DNA of 64,000 nucleotides from Schizochytrium sp. CCTCC M209059 (GCA_000818945.1 KN805374.1:458530-522529), one strand, 5' to 3'; shown: positions 1-9,712, numbered from the stretch's first letter. The notes: generated by a model from the sequence alone, not told the origin. Numbers and translations are program-made.

Positions 1-1669
1 GCCTTTTCCTCTTCTTCAGCCTGAATCCTGCGCTCTTCCTCGTAACGCTCTTTTTCTTCTTCAAAAAGACGGCGCTCTTCCGCGAATCGATGACGTTCCT
101 CATCGAAACGAGCTTGCTCCAGCTCCAGTTGACGACGTCTGCTATCGCTTTCTTTTCTCTCCGCCGTATGATCAGCATCCTTGGAGCCCACATGCTTCTT
201 AGTATTGTCTTGAACAGATCCATCAGTGCTCACGCCCAGAGCATGCTCACTGTGATCATCGTTGTGTTGCTCAGCATGATCATCGACGCTTTGCTCGCCT
301 TGATTATCGTTGTCTTGCTCGGCATGATTATCGTCGCCTTGCTCGCCAAGATCATCGTCACTTTGCTCGTTTTGATAATCATCGCCTGGCCCGCGCTTGT
401 CTTCATCATCGCTCTGCGTCGAGCGGTTTGCCGTAGACTTGAAAGAGGATCCAGGCTGAGCGCGAAGTGTAGATATTGAACCGTCAGACTCACACGACAC
501 GAGATTGCGTCTTTGGGTTGTGGGAGGACTCGCCACGTCCACGAGCGGCCGACTTGCAGAGGCGAGAACCTGCGCATATTTCCAGCAAACAATGGCCAAG
601 TCGGTAGCATCCTCGTCTGTGCAGAGAAATTCGACCGATCCTTCGTTGTTGTCATCATCACTTGGCCCATCGCTAGACGCGTCAGCCTCGGGGCGGAGAA
701 GATCGAAAGCAATCCATTGAGGGTTGTTCGACTTCATGGACCATGATGCGATTTCAGTCCACTCCCACGACTCATCAGTGGGTTCGAAAGAAATGCCGCG
801 TCGGCTTGCAATGAGCGCACCATGAGCCCCACTTGGAGAATTGCCACGATCTGCAGAGAAACGGTGTTCACCGTAGCGTTTGAGACCTTCCAAGAGGTTG
901 AGGAACTCGGCGGAAGGGTCGATACGACGGCCGCTGAGGCCTTCGTAAGCTGCAAAAATGTCAGACTCCCAGCGAGAGGGCTTGCGTAAAGGAAGTGCGC
1001 TTCGCGGCACGAGCTCAAGCATGTGATCCACTACGAAACCTGACTTATGTACGCCCTTGTTATAAGGACCATATCGTTTCTGCAGCTGAAGCGCAGCAAG
1101 GTGCTCGACGAGATGTTCAGGCACCGACAGTCTGCCGGAAAGGACATCATGCACGGCTTGAATATAGCGAAGATTCAAAATGCCAGGGTCACGGGAATGT
1201 AACACGCCGTCAACAAAGGTAAGTATACGGAAAAAGAGTTTGTGGCATCGCGGTGCCCAGTGCGACACGGAATCCTGCTCTGGAATGATGATCTCGCGTC
1301 GTTTGCCGTCAACATTTGCAACAATTGCAAAGTATTGCGCAACGCGCTCGCTGTCGATCAGGCCAAGCGCCCTGCCCATGGCTTCGCAAGCATCCTGTGC
1401 GATACCTCGAAGCTTTATCCGTCAGTTGCTCATGTTTTCATCTGTGCGCTTGCTGGCCGTTTACTTGCAGTCATCTCGCGTTCGTTTAACGGGCCTCACG
1501 AAGCTGTTCTCGCGCGCGCGAAAAGATGAGCGAGAGCAACCTGGCTGACGATGGTGGTATATTTTATCTCTCCTGTCTCTCCTTTCGCCACACTTACCTT
1601 GGCTGAAGCGCCCTGCGGTAGGTCGAGCTGTCGGTGCGTCTGGTCCAGCAGATAGATCGCCGTGGACAT
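1..1669 (-). CDS. FERM-domain protein with acidic linker and coiled coil (3' end outside window)
   Basis: Two exons. Exon 1 (1598-1669) starts MSTAIYLLDQ and ends at a GTAAGT donor; the intron is 1395-1597; exon 2 runs open from 1394 to the window edge, giving about 488 residues. The first 90 residues read as a ubiquitin-like F1 lobe. The F2 lobe follows (AALQLQKRYGPYN; LLEGLKRYGEHRF). The F3 PTB-like lobe contains GALIASRRGI and WEWTEIASWS, and ends in a helix near LAIVCWKYAQVL. A Ser/Asp-rich linker, an acidic tract of imperfect GEQ-DDD units (about 232-395) and a Glu/Arg coiled coil (EERRLFEEEKERYEEER) come after. This order resembles ezrin/radixin/moesin proteins, which link membranes to actin. 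The actin-binding tail, if present, lies outside the window, so ERM identity is unproven. The FERM call rests on my reading of the translated frame. Confidence 0.72.
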
Positions 1670-2836
1670 GCTTTGGCACCGGCCAGCGCGCTCGCCTTGC
1701 CTTCGCAAGCGAGCCGCCACTCGACTTTGCGAGTCAATTGCCTTTTCGGTGGCGATTTTTGGAGTTTTGGTTCTTTCGCCTTGTTCTCGCCTTGGCAAAA
1801 GAAACAAGTAGGGCCTAGGGTTGAGAAAAATACTTTGCTATACGACGACTTTCGCGCGTCATGAATCGTAGTGGCTCCGCTTAACATCGTACTGCAGAAT
1901 GATCTTTAAGAATGGCAAGTTGTCGACGTGGTTGGTTGGTCTACCTCTACTGATTGTATTGATAGATAAGAAATGCTCGTAAGAAGCCTACCTATTCAAC
2001 CTCTCCGCGATCATAGAGACCAATTATGATAGGCCTACTCCCTGTGATTTGGTTTGATGAGCCTACAATAGGAAAATCTTAGAATGAACAAGCTTGAAGA
2101 CAGCGAAGCGCCCTTAGTCTGACACTCTGTTCCGTCTTTCTAGTCTCCCCTTCAAAGGCAATCAACCTTGTTCGCAGACTGCGCAACCCACGATTTCCCC
2201 ACTGAAAACCGTTTTACCTCCCTTTCCTCTTCTCTCAATTTTCCACTTACAATATTTTTTTCTTCACCTTACCACTAAGTCAAAGTTCTACTACCTTGTG
2301 AGGAAGATTTCCGCGCGTCAGGCTTCGGCCATTAATTTTAGCAGTCTGCGCCACTAGAAGTAGCATATGTGAACATTATGAAAAAGGCGTAGTGGAGGCC
2401 CTCTGCTTCCACTGACGAGCTCGCTGCGGCCGCCCATCGCGCTGCAGACAACCATTCTTCGCTAGTCTTCTTCTCCACGGTACGTTGCGGCCCCTACGCG
2501 GCGCGCGGCCTGCGCGGGCGCCTGCGTGCGACCGCTTTCGCGCCCTCCCTCCCCCGCGCGGAGGCTCTCTCCCCGCGGCGCGGCGGCGCAGCAGCCGCAG
2601 GATGGAGCTGCCAAGCGTCCGGCGGACGCTTGCGTGCGTGCGTGCGTGCGTGCGTGCGTCCGCTGCTGCTGCTGCTGCTGCTGCTGGCGACGGATAAGAG
2701 CGTGGCCAGCGCTGATACGAAGAAAGGCGTACGCTCGCAGGCTAACAAGATCGAATGAATGACTGACTGACTGACTGACTGATCTGGACGTAAACGCAGC
2801 TTTCGTACTCGCACACGTACACCTCCTCAAAGAACA
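1670..2836. promoter_or_regulatory. Head-to-head intergenic region between FERM gene and COX6A
   Basis: No supportable gene. It must hold both divergent promoters. It contains a TAGGCCTA palindrome at 2030-2037, a TGCG tetranucleotide run at 2631-2658, a GCT triplet run at 2662-2686 and a GACT run at 2761-2781. The last of these lies about 55 bp upstream of the COX6A start and is probably in its 5' UTR. Short GC-rich open frames here differ wildly between frames and are not convincing. Confidence 0.5.
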
Positions 2837-3304
2837 ATGTCGGCCGGTCTTTTCTCCGCGGCGACCCGCGCTGGCGTCGCCCGCAACGCCATGACCCGTG
2901 TTGCCCGCCGCAACTTCTCCGCCGAGTCGCACCAGGCGCACCACGAGGCCACCATGAAGCAGTGGGAGAAGGTCACCAAGATGGCCCTTCCCCTCATTGG
3001 TGTGCTTGCCGCCGCTAACTTCTTCCTGCACATGTCGCACGGCCACCACGAGGCCCCCGAGAAGAAGTACACGTACCAGAGCATTGTCCACAAGAAGTTC
3101 CCGTGGAGCGAGTGCCCCCGTAAGTTTGCCTTCTTTTTCTCTCTCTCTGGCCAAAGGTTTCTTTTGCCATCCGCGGCAAACCTGCTTACTGACAAAAACA
3201 ACGTTTTCCCCTTTTGGCCCGTCCCGCCCCTACAATGTCTTGTAATCACAGAGTGCGGCTTCTTCGAGACCGAGTGCTGGGCCAAGTGCCGCGCTGAGAA
3301 GTAA
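2837..3304 (+). CDS. COX6A: Cytochrome c oxidase subunit VIa-like protein, mitochondrial
   Basis: Two exons: 2837-3119 and 3252-3304, intron 3120-3251 (GTAAGT..CACAG). The spliced product is 111 residues. Without splicing, the frame reads into Phe/Ser-rich intron sequence. Residues 1-30 form an Arg/Ala/Ser-rich mitochondrial presequence (RNAMTRVARRNFS). A single transmembrane helix follows after WEKVTKM (ALPLIGVLAAANFFLHMSHG). The C-terminal intermembrane-space segment has KKYTYQSIVHKKFPW, the Y-x-Y-x-x-I-x-x-K-x-FPW pattern of COX6A, then a Cys-rich end (CGFF..CWAKC). COX6A is a small nuclear-encoded subunit of complex IV in the inner membrane. The family call rests on the TM plus FPW pattern and the size. 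Confidence 0.78.
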   Translation: MSAGLFSAATRAGVARNAMTRVARRNFSAESHQAHHEATMKQWEKVTKMALPLIGVLAAANFFLHMSHGHHEAPEKKYTYQSIVHKKFPWSECPRKFAFFFSLSGQRFLLPSAANLLTDKNNVFPFWPVPPLQCLVITECGFFETECWAKCRAEK

Positions 3305-3451
3305 AAGCCTTTGCCCACCTTTCTTTCTCAAAGTTTACGAGCAAAATATCGATAAACAAATCTTGTAGGTCTTTGGCACCCATAGTCGGTCCTTTATATT
3401 CCAACGCAAGCAGTCGGATCAATTGTTCAATCATTCAAGAGATGATCATCA

Positions 3452-4297
3452 TTATGTTTGTTGTTCTTCAGATACACAATATCGAGCGCACCCGCCCCCG
3501 CTCACAAGTCGGAGCGCACCGTTATACCGCAAGACCTGGAGCGCGCTCTTCATGACATTCAGGTCCACGCCTTCACGGCCTGCTTGCGCGAAAACGTCTT
3601 CTCGCGACACAAACTGAACTCCGCGTGTCTCTTCGAGCTCTTGGTCTCGCCACTGCAAGACTTGATCTCGTACGCTCACGCTCTGCTTGCCACGAGGAAT
3701 AGCAAGTGTCTCTCGTTTATAGGCAAAGGCAGCGTTGACCACGCTCACCGCGGCTTCTACCTTGTCCACAGTGAGCCTGCCGCGCATGTACTTGGGCACT
3801 GCAGCGAGCTGCTCCTTGGATGGCGCGGACACTTGCACTTCGCCAGTCTCTGCGTCCACGACCGTGCCGCACATTTCTGGGCCCTTGGCATTTCCTTCTT
3901 CGTCTTCATTCTCGCCGCTGTCGTCCTGCGGGTCCACGTCCTCGTCGGCCTCCAGGTGGTGGTCCTCGTCCCGGCCCCCTTCGTTTTCGCTGGCCGCAGG
4001 GTCGGGCTTGTACGTGCGCTTGAGCTCCTCTGCGCGCTCGGCCTGCGCTGCCAGTTCTGCTGCGAGCGCCTGGGCCTCTTCTGCGAGCTCCAGCTCCGCG
4101 TCTACGTTGTCCTCGAGCCTGGCAAGGCGCGCCTCGACGCCGTCCACCGCGCCCGCGAGGCGTTGCAGCGCCGCGGGTTGGGCGTCCGCCCCGGCCAGCA
4201 GGCACAGCGCCTGCAGCTCGCCGACCTCGCGCGCCAGCCGCGTCGCCATGGCCTCGAACGCCTCGCTGGCCACGCGCGCCTCGCCCAAAAGGCTCAT
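3452..4297 (-). CDS. SKA1: Spindle and kinetochore-associated protein 1 (SKA1)-like
   Basis: 281 residues from ATG at 4297, no intron needed. The N-terminal half is helical and Ala/Glu-rich (about residues 10-95), as expected for the coiled-coil dimerisation part. An acidic linker (EADEDVDPQDDSGENEDEE) separates it from a C-terminal domain starting at VPKYMRGRLTVDKV. That IPxYMKGRL-type motif is the hallmark of the SKA1 winged-helix microtubule-binding domain. The domain ends in LRYNGALRLVSGGGCARYCV, matching the SKA1 pattern LRHxxRLxxxRGGGxxRYxx. SKA1 is part of the outer-kinetochore Ska complex that tracks microtubule ends. The gene is tail-to-tail with COX6A, 147 bp apart, and head-to-head with the b5 fusion. 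Confidence 0.85.
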   Translation of the reverse strand: MSLLGEARVASEAFEAMATRLAREVGELQALCLLAGADAQPAALQRLAGAVDGVEARLARLEDNVDAELELAEEAQALAAELAAQAERAEELKRTYKPDPAASENEGGRDEDHHLEADEDVDPQDDSGENEDEEGNAKGPEMCGTVVDAETGEVQVSAPSKEQLAAVPKYMRGRLTVDKVEAAVSVVNAAFAYKRETLAIPRGKQSVSVRDQVLQWRDQELEETRGVQFVSREDVFAQAGREGVDLNVMKSALQVLRYNGALRLVSGGGCARYCVSEEQQT

Positions 4298-4817
4298 CCT
4301 CGCGCGCCCTCGCCTCGCGCGCCGGCGGTTATCGAGTTCTGCGACCCGGGTCGTCGAGGTGATTCACTCTGGCATGGTCACCTTCGACGAGTCCTTGCGA
4401 CAGCCAGACAAGAGTGGAGCAGCCTCTACGCAAGCTACGAGGTCGCCAACCCCGATGGTCGCCGGGCGGGCAGGTATACATCATCGCCCGCCGCACAGAA
4501 GACGCTCACCAGGTTCTGCGATCGCGGTCGTCGAGGTGCTTCATTCTGCCAGTGATGAGATAGATGGTCACCTTCGACGAGAGACAGACAAGAAAGAGTA
4601 TGGGCCTAGGCCTAGAGCAGACTAGTTCGCGAGCTATACGAGGTCCATTCTATTCTAGGTCACCAAATCCCGATTGTCGCCGTCGCCGCGAGCAAAACCA
4701 GCATCGAGCGCCGCCCAGACCGCGCTTGCAACGCGACGCAGGGACCCGGTCCCCGCGCGCCAACACGACGCGAGGCTCCCTTGCTTACCCTTTGGGCAGT
4801 CGTAGACGAGGAGAAAG
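4298..4817. repeat. Divergent promoter region containing a diverged tandem duplication
   Basis: 520 bp between SKA1 and the b5-fusion gene. Two diverged copies can be lined up by shared words. GTTCTGCGA then GGTCGTCGAGGTG occurs at 4336 and 4513. TGGTCACCTTCGACGAG occurs at 4375 and 4565. A GTCGCCAACCCCGAT-type word occurs at 4441 and, in variant form, near 4659. Spacing grows from 177 to about 218 bp, so the copies have drifted by indels. Copy 2 carries the palindrome TAGGCCTA at 4607-4614. No gene seen. Confidence 0.7.
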
Positions 4818-6215
4818 ATGCCCTGGGTGGCGGCCAACAACAGGCACTCGACGCGGGCGCAGGTACAGCTGCGCGTGGTGAACGCGGAGCAAGCGCGGCT
4901 GCATGAGGATGACGCGCAAAATGCGGCCATGAGGCAGGCTGCCAAGGATACGCAGCTAGGATACATGGCCGAGAAGGCCTTTCGCGAGCTCGCCCAGACT
5001 GGCGCCGAGCCAAATCCGGAGGCGCCGTCCATCCTCGTCTTTGCCCGCACGCATCCGCAATTCGTACTTCGTGTTAAACCCAGTGCAGCACTTCCAGAAG
5101 GCTCCATTTGTCTCGATGATCCGCAGTGCAGAAACTTTGAGGTGGTCGTCGGCGAAGACCGCTTCCCATGGTCCAGATATGATGCTGCAGACGAGGCCGA
5201 AGTTGCCCCGTTGCAGCAAGTTCTCGTCGAAGTGCGTCCGCGCAATGAGCCCACTGACGCGACCATTGTCCTTGAACGAGCAGACATCCGCACTGTTCTC
5301 AGCAAAGCTCTTTTTCAGCAAATCATTACCAATCATGAGCGCATCCATCTCACAATTAAAGGCACGGAAATCTGGGTCTACATCAAGGAAGTTGTCATCG
5401 AAGAGGATCCCCAGGAAGACGAAGAAAAGGATCTCTTCCTGCCAGACATTGTACGTGGTCGCGTCGAAACGACCACGCAATGGCACATCGAGCAAGGACG
5501 ATCCACACATTTCGAACTCAAGGGAGATTTTCGTCCCTTTGAAAGAAAACCGCCGACAAATATTGTCCATGTGACGTGCAGTGACGACGAGTATTTTCCG
5601 GTCAAGAAGCGTTTGCTACAGCCTTGCATTGCTCTCGCGCGAACTGTGCTCTCGCCGAACACCGAGTCAATTACGGTCGACCTCGACTGCTGTCTCTTTG
5701 ACAAAGTTCTCATTTACCTCGAGGCAGAGGCCAAAGGTCTCGACTACGAGATCGATCTTCACGAGGCTGACGAGCTCTTGTCTGCTGCAAAAAAGCTTCG
5801 TCTGATTGGATTGCAACGTGTTTGCGAAAAGGTCCGCGATGACTTTTCCAACTCGCTCAGACTCGACGGCATCTCTTTTGAGGAGGTCAAGCGTCGCAAC
5901 GCCGAGGGGGAGCTCCTTTTGATCATCGATAATCAAGTCTGCGACGTCACTGATTGGCTCGAGCTTCACCCTGGCGGCAACACCATTATTCCGGAGCAGG
6001 CCCTCAATGTCGATGCAACTGTACTCTTTGAAGTCTATCACGCATCACGGGAGTCCTTTCTTTTTCTCAAACAGCTTTTCATCGGACCTTTGCTCGAGGA
6101 AGATCACGCCAAGGTCCCACCGCCTCAGCACACAGAATACACCGAGCCTTCAGAGTCCTTTTTGGCGCAATTTCGCGAGTTCATGGGCCAAATTAAGCAA
6201 TTCAAGAGCTTTTAA
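4818..6215 (+). CDS. NSF-N-like / SKP1-BTB-like / cytochrome b5-like fusion protein
   Basis: 465 residues, single exon. Residues about 70-200 resemble the N domain of NSF: a double-psi-barrel-like stretch (LPEGSICLDDPQ) followed by the second subdomain (LFQQIITNHERIHLTI..WVYIKEV). Residues about 248-345 resemble a SKP1/BTB fold (VTCSDDEYFPVKKRLLQP; ADELLSAAKKLRLIGLQRVC). Residues about 365-430 are a cytochrome b5-type haem-binding domain, with LELHPGG giving axial His384 and VYHAS giving the second axial His408. There is no signal peptide, membrane segment or AAA ATPase core. The b5 part is secure from the two histidines in the right context; BTB is likely; the NSF-N match is weaker. It could be a soluble haem-dependent adaptor, but no function can be assigned from sequence alone. 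Confidence 0.7.
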   Translation: MPWVAANNRHSTRAQVQLRVVNAEQARLHEDDAQNAAMRQAAKDTQLGYMAEKAFRELAQTGAEPNPEAPSILVFARTHPQFVLRVKPSAALPEGSICLDDPQCRNFEVVVGEDRFPWSRYDAADEAEVAPLQQVLVEVRPRNEPTDATIVLERADIRTVLSKALFQQIITNHERIHLTIKGTEIWVYIKEVVIEEDPQEDEEKDLFLPDIVRGRVETTTQWHIEQGRSTHFELKGDFRPFERKPPTNIVHVTCSDDEYFPVKKRLLQPCIALARTVLSPNTESITVDLDCCLFDKVLIYLEAEAKGLDYEIDLHEADELLSAAKKLRLIGLQRVCEKVRDDFSNSLRLDGISFEEVKRRNAEGELLLIIDNQVCDVTDWLELHPGGNTIIPEQALNVDATVLFEVYHASRESFLFLKQLFIGPLLEEDHAKVPPPQHTEYTEPSESFLAQFREFMGQIKQFKSF

Positions 6216-6361
6216 CTTGACAAAATAGCACGAATCGGGTCTACTTGCTGCACACCACATTTTTTCCATCTGTTCCGGAATCACATACACTAGAGCCAGC
6301 ACGATGAGCGCACAACAACAACAACAAAAAGATCATAATTTCTAAGGTTAAATCTAACCGT

Positions 6362-9300
6362 TCACTGCGCTAAGCTTACGAGCCCTGTAAGTGAGTTGGC
6401 ACGCAGCCGCCCGACGGCGTGGAGAAGATATCGTCGAATCTCGTCTCCAGATTTGGCCATGTCGGCCGAAATCGTCCCCCGTAACTCCCTAAAAGGCGGG
6501 ATTGAACTCACCATTTTCACCTGCGCCCGCCCGGGCTTCGTCTCACTCCAATGCAACCAGCACACGTAGCCCCCAGGGCACCCTTTGTATAGTACGAGGG
6601 ACCCGTCTACATTCTCAATCAGACGCGATGCTGCGTGCAAGCGTACCACGGTTTCTCCGACGGAACGTGACCCCCTGCTTTCATTCCCCATCGAAGTGAT
6701 ATTGCAAAGCGTTCGCTCTCGCTTCCCTGCTCGCATGCGCTCAAGCCTCGAACGCAAGGTACCGGAGCTATGCGCGAGCCGGATGGCGAGTCCGCGTGCA
6801 TCGAGAATTCGGTACACGGCATGATCTCCCCGAGGAACGGTGCGAACAAGAACTTGTCTCGAGCCGTAACGAAAGAGCGTGGTGCCCATGTCATCGTCCA
6901 TCGCGGTGGCACCTTGAAAGACGCGCAATTCGCGCAAAGCAAAATGTAGAATCATGTCTTCGCAGTCCCGATCCGACTTGTCCGAGAGGTTGACGTCAAT
7001 TAATTCTCGCAAGAGACTTGGCGTACTGATTCCTGCGCTTGTCTCCACAAACGCTCGCACTGCTGCGGCGGCGGTGTTGTCGATGAATCGCACTTGCGGC
7101 CACGATACGTTCTGATTGACAAACTCTGCTGTGAAACGATTTCTTTGCGTACGCTGCGGGCCATTCGTTGATTTCTTACACGCACGCACCACGCTTGCCA
7201 AAAGGTTGACTTCCGCACAATTGGGAGCTTGTTGACCATTCTTCTTTTTCTCTGTGGGAACTAAATCATCTGCAGATTGCAAATCTTCAGAAGGCAAGAT
7301 TTGCGCAGTGGCATCCTCGAGGGCTTGTATTGACGCTGTCGTAAGTGGCTCGCCCGAAGAATCCAGCGCCGAGGCATTGACGTGGCGAAGTGCGCCAAAA
7401 ATCCAGCGCGCGTGCGGATCGCCATGCCGCCCACTATCGCCAAGGTAAATCACGAGTGGACGTGGGCGTACTGTTTCGAGAGTGATAAGCAAAGCAGCGG
7501 CTATATCCTGTGTGAGGTTGTGCGGTAGTTCCCAATAGAGAGCAGCGGCGCGGTCGAGCCACCACTGCATGACTTCACCAATATTGGCCACGTCCGGGGC
7601 GTCCACAGGAGGAATGAATGCCCAGAAATTTCCAGGCATTGAGCGTCGCAAGAACGATTCCACGTTCTTGCCCCGGGAGCCAACGCCCAGAACAAGAAGT
7701 GGCGTTGGCCGTTCAAGCAGTCTTTTTTCCCTCATGTCGAATAGCTGAGATGAACGAATATCGCAAAGTGCTTCATCTGCGCTCTCTGCAAACCACGCAA
7801 GCCGTAGGCGGGCCTGCCACGATCGAAATGAGTTTGCAATGAGAGTCGCGGCGCTGTGCTCCTGACGCAATTTCTCTCTCAAGGCTTTTCTTCGGAGATC
7901 ACGTTGCTCAGTTCTGTACTTGGCTTCTTCGGCCTTGATGCGAGCGCGCTCTTCCGCGCGCTTACGTTTCGCCTCTTCGTTGCACATATCTCGCTCTCTC
8001 TTTTCCTGTCGAGCCATTTCGAGTTCCTCGCGCTGGTTTCGCAAAATCTCTCGATTTCGCATGGCCTGCTCCTTGAGGACGCGCAGCGACGCGACTAAGG
8101 CCAGCTCCTGCTCTCGCAGACACCCAATTGCTGAATCTGCTTCGCGAATGGAGTCTTGTAGACTTTGCAAGATTGCCTCATGGCGCTTTGCGTTTGATTC
8201 CGAGTACTCAAAATAGGCCGTCTTGGCCACGCGAGGACTGCTTGGCGTCTGTGCATGGAACCCCTTGAACTCAGTCTCAAGATGAAGGCGATCATCGAGT
8301 AGCGTTTGTATTCGCCGTCGCGTTCGAGCAAGTTTTCGCGCAACACCATTGTACTCGACAAGCCACGCGGGCTCATCGCCTTGCTTTTCTTCCATCTTTT
8401 CGTCGTGAAAATCGGCTTCTTTATTGTTGTCCCTTTCGACCTTCTCTAGGACAACCTTTTCCGCAGCATCCTTTTGTTCTTCTGTCGTTGCAGGCGGCTC
8501 ACTCTCGTTGTTTGTCAATCGACGCCAGCGAGTGCGTCGCTTGCTGTAAAACTTCTTCGCGTTTTCGCACAGCATGTTAAAGGCCGTGTACGAAACGCAT
8601 CCCGCGCGTTGCGGGTCGACTTGCTCAAGAATCCAGTTGAATTGTTCGTGCGAGTCGATAGAAAAAGGCAACAATAGAAGTTTAAGACCCCGCAAAAACT
8701 CCTTGTATGTCAATAGACCATCGCCGTCTGCGTCTTGACGCCGAAAGCAGTGCACATTGTGCTGGCACACCGTTACCTTGGCAAGCTTGGGCATCATTTC
8801 GCGCGAGAGCATCTCGTCCTCTTGTCCTTTAATCTTGACTTGTTCGCGAAGCTCTTCGAGCTCCTTCCATTTGCCAAAAGGGCCTTTTACGCGTCGCACA
8901 CCATGTCGGTGCTCTTCTTCAAGTATAGCGCGGCGAGCTCGCTGTATAGGGCTTTCTGGCTCCATATCGAGGAGCGGGCGTAAGATTTCCCGTCCCTCTG
9001 CAGTATCCGGAAGCGGCAGACTTTTCCGCTCCAAGAAGGGATTTCGATGGAGTGAATCGACGCCTAGAATTTCTCTGAGGCGTGGAAGACGAGCGGCAAA
9101 GTCTAAGTCGGAAGGCAATTCCAGCAAGATGTTGCGTCCATTCCATAAAAAGGGTTCGCGGCGCGATTTGCTGCTCCCTGAACCTTTCTCTAGATTCGCA
9201 TCACAAATATTGTTCACCGCACTCACCGTGACGTTGCGAAGCAAATCTGCAAGCTGCACAAAATTGTCTTCGTCAATTTCGTCTGGATCTTGACTTGGAC

Positions 9301-9712
9301 CTGTTGCAAGTGGGAGACTCATTTTGCGTAGCCGCGCAAGATAATCCTCGCGCAGAAGAAGCTGGGCCTTGATGCTCCATTCGTCTGTATCGTCAAGCCG
9401 ATCCCAAGGTTCCCCCGCTGCACCTTCGTATTTGAGCTTGATCAGTTGCTCGCTGTCCACAATTTTGAGCGGTGCTGCCATTTGCACTCGTTCAAGATTG
9501 CGAGGTCTTCCACCAATGGATAATGGCAAGAAGACGCCCTCGAAGAGCTCCCCCGTGCTCTTCGTAGCTGTACATGGCTTCGCATCCTTTACGTCGCGAA
9601 GTCTACGTTTTGGCCTCGGCCTTTTCGTCGCAGCGGCTACGCTGCTCATGGTTTTTGAGGCTGATCTTATGGTCTTCACCAAACCAAGAGTCTTGTCTTT
9701 TCTGCGCGACAT
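6362..9712 (-). CDS. Large EF-hand, coiled-coil, IQ-like protein of unknown function
   Basis: 1116 residues from the first in-frame ATG (MSRRKDKTLG); the frame is open 39 bp further to a GTG. Residues 327-338 form a canonical EF-hand loop (DADGDGLLTYKE), followed by a degenerate second EF-hand (DPQRAGCVSYTAF). The middle is a long charged coiled coil (REELEMARQEKRERD; EEAKRKRAEERARIKAEEA). It ends in a weak IQ-like motif (ATLIANSFRSWQARLRLAW). The last ~430 residues contain a conserved-looking opening TPLLVLGVGSRGKN and a hydrophobic strand PRPLVIYLGDSG, suggesting a folded alpha/beta domain I do not recognise. The EF-hand suggests calcium control. The gene is tail-to-tail with the b5 fusion. 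Confidence 0.8.
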   Translation of the reverse strand: MSRRKDKTLGLVKTIRSASKTMSSVAAATKRPRPKRRLRDVKDAKPCTATKSTGELFEGVFLPLSIGGRPRNLERVQMAAPLKIVDSEQLIKLKYEGAAGEPWDRLDDTDEWSIKAQLLLREDYLARLRKMSLPLATGPSQDPDEIDEDNFVQLADLLRNVTVSAVNNICDANLEKGSGSSKSRREPFLWNGRNILLELPSDLDFAARLPRLREILGVDSLHRNPFLERKSLPLPDTAEGREILRPLLDMEPESPIQRARRAILEEEHRHGVRRVKGPFGKWKELEELREQVKIKGQEDEMLSREMMPKLAKVTVCQHNVHCFRRQDADGDGLLTYKEFLRGLKLLLLPFSIDSHEQFNWILEQVDPQRAGCVSYTAFNMLCENAKKFYSKRRTRWRRLTNNESEPPATTEEQKDAAEKVVLEKVERDNNKEADFHDEKMEEKQGDEPAWLVEYNGVARKLARTRRRIQTLLDDRLHLETEFKGFHAQTPSSPRVAKTAYFEYSESNAKRHEAILQSLQDSIREADSAIGCLREQELALVASLRVLKEQAMRNREILRNQREELEMARQEKRERDMCNEEAKRKRAEERARIKAEEAKYRTEQRDLRRKALREKLRQEHSAATLIANSFRSWQARLRLAWFAESADEALCDIRSSQLFDMREKRLLERPTPLLVLGVGSRGKNVESFLRRSMPGNFWAFIPPVDAPDVANIGEVMQWWLDRAAALYWELPHNLTQDIAAALLITLETVRPRPLVIYLGDSGRHGDPHARWIFGALRHVNASALDSSGEPLTTASIQALEDATAQILPSEDLQSADDLVPTEKKKNGQQAPNCAEVNLLASVVRACKKSTNGPQRTQRNRFTAEFVNQNVSWPQVRFIDNTAAAAVRAFVETSAGISTPSLLRELIDVNLSDKSDRDCEDMILHFALRELRVFQGATAMDDDMGTTLFRYGSRQVLVRTVPRGDHAVYRILDARGLAIRLAHSSGTLRSRLERMRAGKRERTLCNITSMGNESRGSRSVGETVVRLHAASRLIENVDGSLVLYKGCPGGYVCWLHWSETKPGRAQVKMVSSIPPFRELRGTISADMAKSGDEIRRYLLHAVGRLRANSLTGLVSLAQ

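Noticed and set aside
90..479. Strongly hydrophobic 129-codon plus-strand frame resembling a membrane protein
   Set aside because: It is the antisense of the acidic repeat in the FERM gene; alternating Ile/Leu arises from GAT/CAA codons read backwards.
3458..4625. Two long plus-strand frames (365 and 296 codons) across SKA1
   Set aside because: Antisense shadows of SKA1, biased in Ser/Leu/Arg; the minus frame has clear family motifs.
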